From Shinisaurus crocodilurus (taxonomy: Eukaryota > Chordata > Lepidosauria > Squamata > Shinisauridae), in assembly GCA_021292165.1 (NCBI GenBank), contig CM037877.1:84661691-84725690 (forward strand): 64,000 nt of DNA. Direction: 5' to 3'. The notes under the pieces were generated by a model, which did no database searches, was not told where the DNA came from, and worked only from the letters and a program-made list of their open reading frames with translations. Made by a program: the position numbers and the translations under genes. Within the stretch, counting starts at the first letter, position 1; every line of letters begins with the position of its first letter. This document shows, piece after piece, positions 54,976 through 64,000 of this stretch.

Positions 54976-56892
54976 CTGTATTAGTTTACAAAAGCTACTT
55001 CCTAGGCTTTATAACCATGAACTAAATTTGAAATAAAAAGATTGGGGATTGAGATTTCAAGTTAAGTGAGAACGGGATTTGAATGTCACAGAGGTCTGGT
55101 GACTGGTGAGATGCAGATATGTCCCTCTGTGTTCTGAAAGCACAGACAGGGGGGAAACATTTAGAAACTACATTTTCAATAGCATTTCTCACCAGCCAGA
55201 TTGAAGAAAATGTATTCCAGCTATTCAAATAAATGCTAGCAATTCCACACACCCCAGAGTGGGTGTGGTTTTTAAAGTATCTCTGGTGTCATTGTGACAA
55301 AATTAGACTAAATGGGGCTTCTGTTAGGCATGTGATAAATAAGATTCTTGAAGAGCCTGTACATTTACTCCTCTGATTACTTTATTGGAATATGTGAAAT
55401 AAATGGTCTTGGCTAGATATTTCCTATCTAACAAAAATGATACCGTTTGTCAAAGCAACCAGTTGGTATGTCATGGTCCTATTCCTTTTTTATATTTGAA
55501 TAAAATTACTTGTTTTTACATTCTTCTTCAGAGCATGCAAGTGGGGGAGCATTTGCCCTTCTGAGCATCCAGAAATACGAATTTCCTGAGACTGGGGCTT
55601 CAAGATACCAGAGCTTTTCCAAAAGAAAACAATGTAGACATTTGGACCTCACTGTTAGAAGCATGGTAAAACAAATAAGAACATGGTAATAGTGTTATTG
55701 GTTACAGGAGGAAAGGATGTCTCCAGTCCTGGAGCAAGCATGGTCACACATCCAGCACCAAGCTGGATTAGCAATTCCATATCTACTAATTTTGTAGATG
55801 GTTTCCCGTGGAGACTATGAGACACAAACTACTAAAATCTGGGCTTAATGACATCTGGCCAGTCTCAATCAAGCAGCATTTCAGTTTTGTTCAACACTCT
55901 TGTGAACACATGGAAAATTATCCTCATGTTTCCCAATATAAAAATGTTTCATAACTGAGAACAAATACAAAATCTGTAAAAGAGGAAGGGATCACAGACT
56001 TGGTACAGAAAGATCCCAGATTAGACGGTGACCAGAGTTTTCTGGAAATAAAAAAATCTGGTATCTAGACAGTGCTTCGGGATGGAGCCTAGAGTCTGGG
56101 AAAGAAGCTAGAGACCAGCAATTTCTGAAATCTAGCTTGGAACCTCCTAAAAAATTGTCTATTTACATAAGTTGACCAGCTTTTAAAAAATAACAGCTGT
56201 CATTGAGGGGTGAGTAGGAACGGTCTTGCCTTTTGCTTTCTTTCTGACAACTGGCCCAAAAGCAAAACACCTGCACACCAACAACCATGCCATTTTTTTC
56301 TGGTTGACAACTCTGTTTTTCTATTGCCTATACAACCTCTGTGATTCTCAGCAGGTCTATCTTTGTCTGAAATACAAGACTGGTTAAAAACCTGAAGTTG
56401 CAGGAGTCTTGGTTCTTTCTCTTTCTAAGGATTTCTACAAACATTTTTCTTGGCCTTGATTTCTGTGAGTTTTCTGAGTTTGTGCTGGAATAAAATGAGT
56501 GTCTCAAACTCATCACAAATGAAAAGTGTTTTTTATTATTATTTGCATAGAAATTGCACGGTCATCAGTTATAAACAGGCTGCTGAGGAAACTGGGAAAA
56601 GCAACACTGACTTATAAACAAATGAAGCCCACATTACTACCACTACTGCTTATCATGAAAATAGAGGGCAAAGGCATGTTCTCTGGTGCCCCAAAGGACG
56701 AGACTAGATCTGATGGATTGTATCCAATGTTAATCCCAGTAGACCCATTCAAATAAATAAGGGGGGGAAACCTGCACAAAAGCCAGGAAACCACCAAACA
56801 ATTGGTGATTGGGGGAAAGGAGCATGGTGGGGGAAAGTGGGCAGGGCCATCTGGAGAAACCCAGAGGTCCAGATTTGGCCCCTCAGGTGGCA

Positions 56893-56935
<43 letters not shown>

Positions 56936-57500
56936 AATTTAAATAAACTGGCATTCGTATCATCAGGATTTAAGAGTTCTTTTAAACACACACACACACA
57001 GCTTGGGATACCTATCTATAAGAATCCTGAAAGAAGATTTCTCTTCCCCGAAACATGCGCAGCTGTGGACGGGGAGAATTTTGCGGGTGGGGGGAATGGG
57101 GGAGAGACTCACACCTGACCACATAGGGCCAATACAGGTAACAATGGGCGGGGTAGCCGAGGCCAATATTAGGTCCAGGAGGCCCACCCAAAGCCTCCTT
57201 TTTCTGTTCGCAGCTCCCTCCCTCCCTGTATACAGTGTGGGCTCCTCTGGTCGCCCGTTAGGGGGCCAAGTAGGAATATTGCCTCATTTCCCTGATTTGC
57301 CTTAAAGGGAGGTGTGTGTGTTTCGCCTACTCCACACTGTAACACAATCAGGGTGTTTGGTTCTTGGTGCAATGTCAATTGGTTATTCAATTCGGTCACA
57401 TTTGGCATGTAAGTGCAGGTCTAGGCAATAGATAGGGTTCGGTGAGCATCCATTGGCACCTTTTAGGTGACTGGTGATAATCTGACGGAAAAAAGGAGAG
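54976..57500. other. Intergenic DNA, one unassigned repeat-like block
   Basis: Mostly featureless. From about 57020 to 57420 a GC-richer block (CTGGTCGCCCGTTAGGGGGC, GTTTCGCCTACTCCACACTG) looks like dispersed-repeat DNA that I cannot place. Confidence 0.45.
56892..56937. repeat. (ATAA)n microsatellite
   Basis: About 11 tetranucleotide units; possibly grown from a LINE tail. Confidence 0.95.
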
Positions 57501-57539
57501 AACTAGGTTCTCAGGATGCAAAAATCTTTATTAAAGGAG

Positions 57540-57590
57540 CCTGACGCGTTTCGGCCTGTGTATTTTTCAAGGCCTTCCTCAGGGGGCTGT
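57540..57590 (-). ncRNA. Hammerhead-ribozyme-like motif
   Basis: On the minus strand: CTGAGGA (57582-57576, fits the core CUGANGA), a stem II GGCC/GGCC (57574-57571 with 57556-57553) around a 15-nt loop, then GAAA (57552-57549), CGCG and TC. The palindrome ACGCGT would give the minimal stem III seen in hammerheads of Penelope-like retroelements, which act as dimers. Stem I pairing is weak (one A-C mismatch, then G-C pairs). The flanking GCAAAAATCTTTATTAAAGG also fits such elements. Confidence 0.6.
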
Positions 57591-57984
57591 GAATATTCAA
57601 AATACATACATTAAATTAACATGGTTGGGACAACACATAATAAAAATACTTTCTCATTGTGTATGGAATTTCTTTACATTCTTAATAGAAATCATTTCAA
57701 AACATTTTCTTAAAAATGAGAAACAAGTACTGCTTTTTTAAAAAAAGGAATACATTTTCTTTATATAAATAATAACTTACTTGTAAAAGAGTCTGCAGAT
57801 TACTTAAACAACTACTGTCTTTCACTGTTTCAATGGCGACTGAAAAAATGGATCTTTTTGAACATGATTATATTATGGTACAGTTTTTTTCTTTTTTCTC
57901 GATGTTATCTCGTTGGCAAAATGTCAAGGACACCAGTCAGGACACAGCTTGTTTTAAAGCACTACAGTGATTTTGCCCATCTTG

Positions 57985-59665
57985 GCTTATAAAAAGTAGC
58001 AGGGAGAGAACAGCTGGCTGGGCCAGAGAGGTGATCAATGCCTCCTTGCAAGAAGGAGTGGCCCATGCCGCCTGAAACAGGTGGTGGTGAGGCCACTCCT
58101 GAAGAAACCCTCTCTGGACCTGGAAGATCTTAACAACTTTAGGCTGGTGGCTAATGTTCCTTTCCTGGACAAGGTCCTTGAGCGGGTGGCGGCCAACCAG
58201 CTCCAGGCACTCTTGGATGAGACTGATTAGTACCTGGATCCATTTCAGTCAGGGTTCAGGCCTGGTTTTGGCATGGAAACAGCTTTGGTCACCCTGTATG
58301 ATGCCCTATGTTGGGAGAGAGACAGGGGGAGTGTGACCTTGTTGATACTCCTGGATCTCTCTGCAGCTTTCAATACCATCGACCATGGTATCCTTCTGGG
58401 GCGGCTGTCTGAGTTGGGAGTTGGGGGTACTGCATTGCAGTGGTTCCGCTCCTACTTGGATGGCCACCTCCAGAAGGTGGTACTTGGGGAATACTTCTCG
58501 GCTCCGTGGACTCTCTAGTATGGGGTTCCGCAGGGGTCAGTCTTATCCCTCATGCTATTTAACATCTACATGAAACTGCTGAGTGGGGTCATCCAGAGTT
58601 TTGAAATGCCTTGCCATCAGTATGGTGATGACATACAGCTCTATTTCTCCTTTTGATCTTCAGCAGGTGAGGCTGTGGATGTGCTAAACCAATGCCTGAC
58701 TGCGATAATGGACTGGATGAGGGCTAACAAACTGAGGCTCAACCCAGAAAAGACTGAGATGCTGTTAGTGGGTGGTTCCCCTGACCGGATGGAGGGTGTT
58801 CTGGATGGGGTTGCATTCCCCTTGAAGGAGCAGGTTCGTAGCTTGGGGGTACGCCTGGAGCCATCTTTGTCACTTGAGCTCAAGTGGGCTCAGTGGCAAG
58901 GAGTGCCTTCTACCAGCTCTGTCTGGTAGCCCAGCTATACCCCTATCTGGACAGGGATAGCCTGGTTTCAGTAATCTACGCTGTGGTAATCTCTAAACTA
59001 GACTACTGCAAAGCACTCTACATGGGCTTCCCTTGAAGTCTGTTCAGAAGCTGCAGCTTGTGCAAAACACGGCAGCCAAACTAATCAGGACCAGAAGGTC
59101 CAAACATGTAATACCAATTCTAACTCGCTTGCATTGGCTGCCAATATGCTTCGGAGCTAAATTCAAGGTGCTGGCTTTAACCTATAAAGCCCTACATGGC
59201 TTGGGACTGCAATACTTGATGGAACACCTCTCCCAACCACAATCGACCTGGATACTGCACTCAACATCTGGGACCCTCCTCCGACTGCCACCTCTGAGGG
59301 AGGTTCGGTTGATTGCAACAAGAAGGACCTTCTCAGTGGTAGCTCCCCACTGAGGCTCACTGCTGCCAACTCTATAATCTTTTCAGCACCAGGTTAAGAC
59401 TGCCCTCTATGGCAAGGAATTTAATATTTAACAGCTCAAAATAGCACATGGGGGGGTGGCGGTTATGTCAGCTGCAAGCTTAGTTTATTAACTTGTTCGG
59501 TTATTTGCCATTTAAAATTTCGTTTTTAAATTTAAATTTTAAACTTGTGTAATGGCATTGTATGATTTTATTGTTATCTGTATTTTATAATATGTACTAT
59601 TGTTGTAAACCGCCCAGAGAGCTTTGGCTATGGGGCGGTACAGAAATAAAATAAATAAATAATCA
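57985..59665 (+). mobile_element. L2 LINE, 5'-truncated
   Basis: About 1.7 kb of an L2-clade ORF2 and 3' end. RT motifs are listed under the pseudogene. The 3' end CCGCCCAGAGAGCTTTGGCT then ATGGGGCGGTACAGAAATAA and ATAAATAAATAA is the family tail. A 5'-truncated copy with several frame breaks. Confidence 0.93.
58100..59353 (+). pseudogene. L2 ORF2 reverse transcriptase remnant
   Basis: In broken frames: NFRLVANVPFLDKVLE-like, then SGFRPGFGMETALVTLYDAL (about 58250-58300), LLDLSAAFNTIDHGILL (about 58340-58400), VPQGSVLS (near 58530), YGDD (58621-58632, the catalytic YxDD box), WMRANKLRLNPEKTEMLLV (about 58711-58770) and LTRLHWLPI (near 59130). In-frame stops at about 58230, 58517 and 58655 and shifts later make it inactive. 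Confidence 0.92.
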
Positions 59666-59727
59666 TAATCATAATCAATCCCCCTTCCTTCACCCTACCC
59701 TATAAATTACTGCACATAAGAAAGCCA

Positions 59728-59805
59728 GTCTGGTATATTGGTTAAAGTGTTGGACTGGGACTCGGGAGACCCGGGTTCTAATCCCATTTGGCGGCTATTG
59801 GCAAT
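59728..59805 (+). repeat. SINE tRNA-like head
   Basis: GCCAGTCTGGTATATTGGTT, GTGTTGGACTGGGACTCGGG and AGACCCGGGTTCTAATCCCA. Same family as 35941-36184; the body is missing. Confidence 0.85.
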
Positions 59806-59834
59806 TTTTAATATATATATATATATATATATAT
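59806..59834. repeat. (TA)n microsatellite
   Basis: AT repeat between the SINE head and the next element. Confidence 0.93.
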
Positions 59835-59999
59835 TACTTGATATACAAGTGACGTCTTGCAATACAAGTACTGTAGTACAGCTTAAATTAAAAATCTCTG
59901 TACAAATTTTTTTGGGGGGATTTCGTTTTGATATAAGAGTGTTTTGGATTACAAGTACGTTTCCGGAACGAATTATGCTCTCAATCCAAGGCATGACTG
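59835..59999. mobile_element. Second Tigger-like MITE copy, left end decayed
   Basis: GATATAAGAGTGTTTTGGAT then TACAAGTACGTTTCCGGAAC and ATCCAAGGCATGACTG match the right half of 46796-47055. TA follows at 60000-60001. Confidence 0.8.
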
Positions 60000-60032
60000 T
60001 ATATGGATTTGTATGAAATACATCTTTCTAGC

Positions 60033-60560
60033 CTATACATAGGCATCAACAAAAGCAGACCAGATATCCAAATAAGTATCCATTTGAAGGTTGTGTCTAT
60101 ATGCCACCTGTTCAAATGTTAAAAGCATTGTAAGGTCCTCAATCCATTGTATTATAGGAGGTGAGTGTTTATCCTTCCAGTGTTGTAATATCAGTCTTTT
60201 GGCTGTCAAAGGGGAGCAGAGAATCCATTTACGCTGACCATTTGTTAATTTCCATGAAGCAGGTAAAAAAATTAAAAGAGCATGGACATCAGTGAATATT
60301 AAAGACTGTTCCAGACCAGTACAAAATTTATCTGAGTAATAACCTCTCCACAAAAAGCAGCAACCACTGGGCATTGCTAAAACATATTAGCATTAGCTGT
60401 ATTGCACTGCCAGCAATTAGCTGAATTAGACAATCCCTGATTAAATTTATGTTGTGGTGTCCAGTAGACATGGAACAAAAGTTTTTGCTGAATACGATGC
60501 AGGCTAAGCCTAAGATCCATAGATGTTGTGACAGGTAGATGCCAAAGTGGTGATTCACTG
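60033..60560 (-). pseudogene. L1/Tx1-type ORF2 C-terminal remnant
   Basis: Minus-strand frames contain RIQQKLLFHVYWTPQHKFNQ, NSANCWQCNTANANMF, KRLILQHWKDKHSPPIIQWI and YLDIWSAFVDAY, an order and wording typical of the C-terminal region of L1-clade ORF2 (cysteine-containing segment and the final W.P.(L/I)..W block). Frame shifts near 60370 split it. L1-type copies are few in this window. Confidence 0.8.
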
Positions 60561-60564
60561 ATAG

Positions 60565-60640
60565 GCATTTTGTGGTGGTGCCCAGAGCAGTTTCTCATAT
60601 TCCCAAATGTGCCCATGGGTCCAAAAAGGTTGCTCAAGAG
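60565..60640. repeat. hAT end fragment
   Basis: TTTGTGGTGGTGCCCAGAGC, CCCAAATGTGCCCATGGGTC and CAAAAAGGTTG match the right part of the element at 17330-18161. Confidence 0.75.
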
Positions 60641-60644
60641 GTAG

Positions 60645-61600
60645 TGTTACCAGGTACAGTTCTATTAATAAAGTGTATGGGTTGGATCCAATTCTGGCTG
60701 TTAACCAATGGAATGGAAACTGATTTCCCCTCATCCCCTGCAGCTCCCTGTGCCCCCCTCCAATATGCTCTGGAGAATTGGGGACTGCAGGGGGGAGGTG
60801 AGCAAGGGGAAGTCCCATTGAGTGAGTGGAAGTCTGCTTGTGCAATGTTGGATGTAACCGGCGGTATGTGTGTGAGTGAGAGAGATCTAAGCTAACTGCA
60901 GTGTTATTCACAGCAAAAGCATACATACCATTGGTATGATGATATCAGAAACAAAGAACAAGTAAAAAAAGAACATTCAGGAAAGAAAGAGATCCTTAGA
61001 TCCATATTTATAGAGCATTCACACTTTGAAGAGCATGGATTGAGTGACAGCATTTTTTAAAATAATCAAAGAAGGAAAAAGCTCCTGGGCATTAGTTGTG
61101 AGCAAATCTACCATTGTTATTAAAACCATCCAACTCAAGCATGACCTTAACAACATAAAACAAGAGAGACATTTCCCAGCTCGCTGCTGCCTTACTGTGA
61201 TTTACAACAGAAACAAAATGGAATTAATTACAAACCCTGTTATACCAACAGATCTGTGCTGTATCTTTTCTAATGCAACTTAAAGCTCCACAAAGCTAAA
61301 AGAAAAACAAAACAAACAAAAAACTTTCTTTTTTCAACAATTTATCAAAAACACTCACAAGGCCAGGACAAGACCCACAAACTCAACTGTAAACAAGGTG
61401 GCTAAAATGTCACTGAAATAGGATTTCACCAGAATGGAATTTTCACCCTGGCCATGTTGAACGTGGGGCATCTTGTCCGTTTCTTTTAGTGACTTGCCAG
61501 TGTTCCCTTGAGAAAATGTGCAGGATCCCACTGTCAATTGTGCGAAAGAAAAATCTACAGCAGCTCTACTGAAATGTAGCAGAAGGAAATTATATGCAGC
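60645..61600. other. Intergenic DNA, no recognised gene
   Basis: Nothing recognised on either strand. Confidence 0.5.
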
Positions 61601-61601
61601 A

Positions 61602-62301
61602 CTAGCTGTTGCCCGCAGCTGCGCTCGCATGGATTTTAGGATTTGGTACAATGGAAAAGATACAGTGTCTCTGACTGAAAGTGTAACATTTAGGCTGGGT
61701 GCTGGCAGCAGCAAACTTTCCTGACAGAAATATCTGATCTTAAAGAAAAATCAGGTTAATCCTGAGAGTCTACAGGTGATGAAGAGTGACCGTGCCAAGT
61801 TTGGGGTAGATCTGTCAAAACGTGATGCAGTGGAGCCTATGCGACGATGCCCCCCACACAACAGTCATTCAGTCATTTAAAAACTTTTCCTCCCTTTTCA
61901 CCCCCTCAGAGAACATTCTAAATGGCCTAGGGGAGATTTGCATACCCACTCCTATTGGCCCCTGCAGGAATTCATACGAACATTCTAAGTGTCCTATGGG
62001 CTATTTGCATGACTGCTCCTATTGGCTCCTGCAGCAATTATGAGGTGAAGCCGATTTGCATAACTGCTCCCCTGTTGTTTTGCCCAAAGGATATGAGAGT
62101 GGGGTGATTTCCCTCCCTTTTTCACCCCCTTAGGGATGGAATTTCCAAAAATCCTTCCTTAGTGGGTGTCTACGTCATAAAAGCAATGTCCCTTCAAAAT
62201 TTCATGTTCCTAGATTAAACGGTTTGAGCTGGACGTTGATGAGTCAGTCAAAATCAGTCAGCCAGTCAGTCAGGACACCTTCTTTTATATGTATAGATTG
62301 G
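61602..62301 (-). mobile_element. Non-autonomous Helitron, opposite orientation
   Basis: Minus strand: the 3' end CTAG (61605-61602) followed by T, preceded by the CGCAGCTGCG dyad. The 5' side begins near 62301 with CCAATCTATACATATAAAAG (the expected TC appears as CC). Internal sequence shares CCTATTGGCTCCTGCAGCAA-type and ATTTGCATAACTGCTCC-type blocks, inverted, with 51290-51400 of the other Helitron. It contains a GTCAGTCAGCCAGTCAGTCA short array near 62256. Confidence 0.72.
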
Positions 62302-62494
62302 CTGATATCTTTTGGCAGGTGCATTGTCATACACAAAACACACATTTTTTTCTTCCCTCTTTTAGCCTGCAGTCCATGTGCATTTACATTAGGGTTGACC
62401 TTGACTGAATTCTGCAGCTCTTGCCTTTTAAGATGACTACATGTTTTGTATAGTGAGGATCAATGTCAAATTGAGGCACCTGTAACAGGCACTT

Positions 62495-62570
62495 CATTTT
62501 ATTTATTACATTTCTATATTGCCCAATAGCTGAAGCTCTCTGGGCAGTTTACAAAGGCATCTTGTCTGAG
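62495..62570 (-). repeat. L2-like tail (reverse)
   Basis: TTTATTTATTACATTTCTAT then ATTGCCCAATAGCTGAAGCT and CTCTGGGCAGTTTACAAAG. Confidence 0.75.
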
Positions 62571-62742
62571 GCACAGATTCTGTACCTGGCTCCTTTTTCT
62601 CTGCCCCCAGACAGTGAAAATTGAAACCTCCAGTCTAGGGGGGTTAAAGTCCCTGCAGCCAGGCAACAGACCACCCAATTGCCAGCAGATGAAGTGAGAT
62701 GAGATGAATGGCAATGGGAATAGTCACAATGATCTAATGGCT

Positions 62743-63040
62743 GGGTTCAAACAACACAATAACCCACACTCAAGGGTTGAGTGTGGGTTGTCATTGAACT
62801 GTGGGTTGCTGTTGAAACATAGTTTATTGTGTTGTTTGAACCCAGCTGCGCTAAGAAGCCATGGCTTGTGAACCACAAACAATCCATGAAGAGAACCCAT
62901 GATTTGTTGTTGGGTTATGAACTGTGGGCTGCTCACCATGGTTTGTTATCTCAGCTGGGTTCAGACAACACGATAACCCACATTTCAACAACAACCCACA
63001 CTCAGCCCTTGAGTGTAGGTTACCATGTTGTCTGAACCCT
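62743..63040. mobile_element. Double-foldback element of the AACCCA family, 298 bp
   Basis: Two palindromic modules, 62743-62846 (GGGTTCAAACAACACAATAA ... TTATTGTGTTGTTTGAACCC) and 62957-63040 (GGGTTCAGACAACACGATAA ... TTACCATGTTGTCTGAACCC). They flank a spacer with ACCACAAACAATCCATGAAG. The outermost arms are also inverted relative to each other. Confidence 0.88.
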
Positions 63041-64000
63041 GTCAGTGAGAATCAGTAATTGGGATGGCGGGGGGAGTGAATGCCAGTACAATGCTATGTG
63101 TCAAAGGGGTAGAAACAATCCCAAAGCAAATGTATTTTGTTTATGTTATATAAGCTGCCTTGGGGGATCCTTCTGAACTGAAGTGCAGGATAGAAATCAA
63201 AACAAGAAACACATTCTGAAAGGCACACCTCAGTTCACCTGCATCACCTGTACAACGGAGCTATCCCTCCCTGTTCTGGGATTTCCACTTTCTGTCATCT
63301 TCCCCAATATTTCCACTTTTATGTTTGTTTACAATTTCCAGCAACATAGTTAGCCAGCTGCATGCTCCTCCTGCTTTCTTTTCCTTTCCCCAGATGGAAA
63401 GTATTATGGATGCACTTGTGGAAAACCAGGAAAATAAAAGACAAACACAGCAAGAATTAATCTTGCCAGTTTCTGGTGTGAGTTGGTGTGTTTTATGCCT
63501 GGTGACATTTGAAAACATTTACTCCCATTCTGGTAAGGAATAGACATAGATGACAGCCCTGATTTATACCATTTTTGTGCAGATGGATGGTGGATGTTGG
63601 GAGTTTTGCTCTCCTTCAGTTCAATGTGACTTGCTTTGTTATAAAACCAGGCATCATCCAAAGCCCCATGTGTTGCCATTGCGGATCATACTGGACAAAT
63701 GGGGGATAGATGGTAGATCTGCATATCACAGATGATAACCAACAGAGATTGGATCAAGCTGTGGGAATCTGTATGAAAGGAGAAACAGGATTGCAAACAA
63801 TGGGATCCCTTGTTTTGAACTGTTACAAGTTAAAAGTTACTTTTAAAAGATTACATTAAAAATATTATTATAACTATACAAATAAACAAAACATCACACA
63901 TGTTACAAAAAAGTAACAAATGCAAAATAAAACATAGACATGGATGCTCAGGTAATTCTAAACAACTAACAATCATCAAGCATTTTAAGTCTTCCTAATT
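63041..64000. other. Intergenic DNA at right edge
   Basis: A LINE/SINE-tail-like piece near 63148-63200 (TAAGCTGCCTTGGGGGATCC) and a possible gag-like segment at 63391-63470. Otherwise nothing recognised. Confidence 0.5.
63391..63470 (+). other. Possible retroelement gag-like N-terminal remnant or exon
   Basis: After TTTCTTTTCCTTTCCCCAG (acceptor-like), ATG opens a glutamine/asparagine-rich frame MESIMDALVENQENKR then QTQQELILPV. This resembles the start of some Ty3/gypsy-like gag proteins. It is short, has no further domain and could be chance. Confidence 0.25.

Noticed and set aside
40181..64000. Exons of the genes expected upstream of MAMDC2 (such as CFAP95/C9orf135 or PTAR1 by human synteny)
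   Set aside because: I looked for recognisable segments on the minus strand and found none; absence cannot be proven by eye for short exons.

Overview
This window is nuclear DNA of a vertebrate, most likely a squamate reptile (lizard-like). The reasons are CR1 and L2 LINE fragments, tRNA- and 5S-derived SINEs, many short palindromic DNA transposons, hAT, Helitron and Tigger-like elements, CA/GA microsatellites, and very little coding sequence. There is no sign of bacterial genes, operons or CRISPR. The species cannot be fixed from the sequence.

One host gene can be recognised: MAMDC2 (MAM domain-containing protein 2, a secreted proteoglycan) on the minus strand. Five coding exons are present: exon 1 at 39677-39707 (start codon and signal peptide), exon 2 at 39247-39360, exon 3 at 8009-8280, exon 4 at 6455-6539 and exon 5 at 4193-4330. 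All have GT/AG boundaries, and together they give a continuous reading frame of 213 codons plus one base. This covers the signal peptide, the first MAM domain and the start of the second. The rest of the gene lies beyond the left edge. Intron 2 is about 31 kb and holds most of the mobile elements. A GC-rich upstream region (about 39.7-40.2 kb) probably contains the 5' UTR and promoter.

From about 40.2 kb to the right edge I recognise no host exon. This region contains a reverse-strand LINE remnant (42.4-43.1 kb), a perfect 22-bp-stem hairpin (46.46 kb), a Tigger-like element (46.8 kb), a hAT element with a transposase remnant and an exact 8-bp duplication (49.3-50.2 kb), two Helitron-like elements in opposite orientation (51.1-51.9 and 61.6-62.3 kb), a hammerhead-ribozyme-like motif (57.55 kb), an L2 LINE (58.0-59.7 kb) and an L1-type remnant (60.0-60.6 kb).

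The main theme is the range of non-autonomous and palindromic DNA elements. One family has ends like GGGCACAATCC and TTA/TAA target duplications, which suggests PIF/Harbinger. Another starts CAGCCTTCCCC and has 8-bp duplications. A third is a double foldback carrying AACCCA-type motifs. There are also SINEs with 5S rRNA-like segments, one ending in a CR1 tail and one joined to a tRNA-Ala-like SINE. I see no new multi-gene system; the most notable items are the small structured elements listed in the findings.
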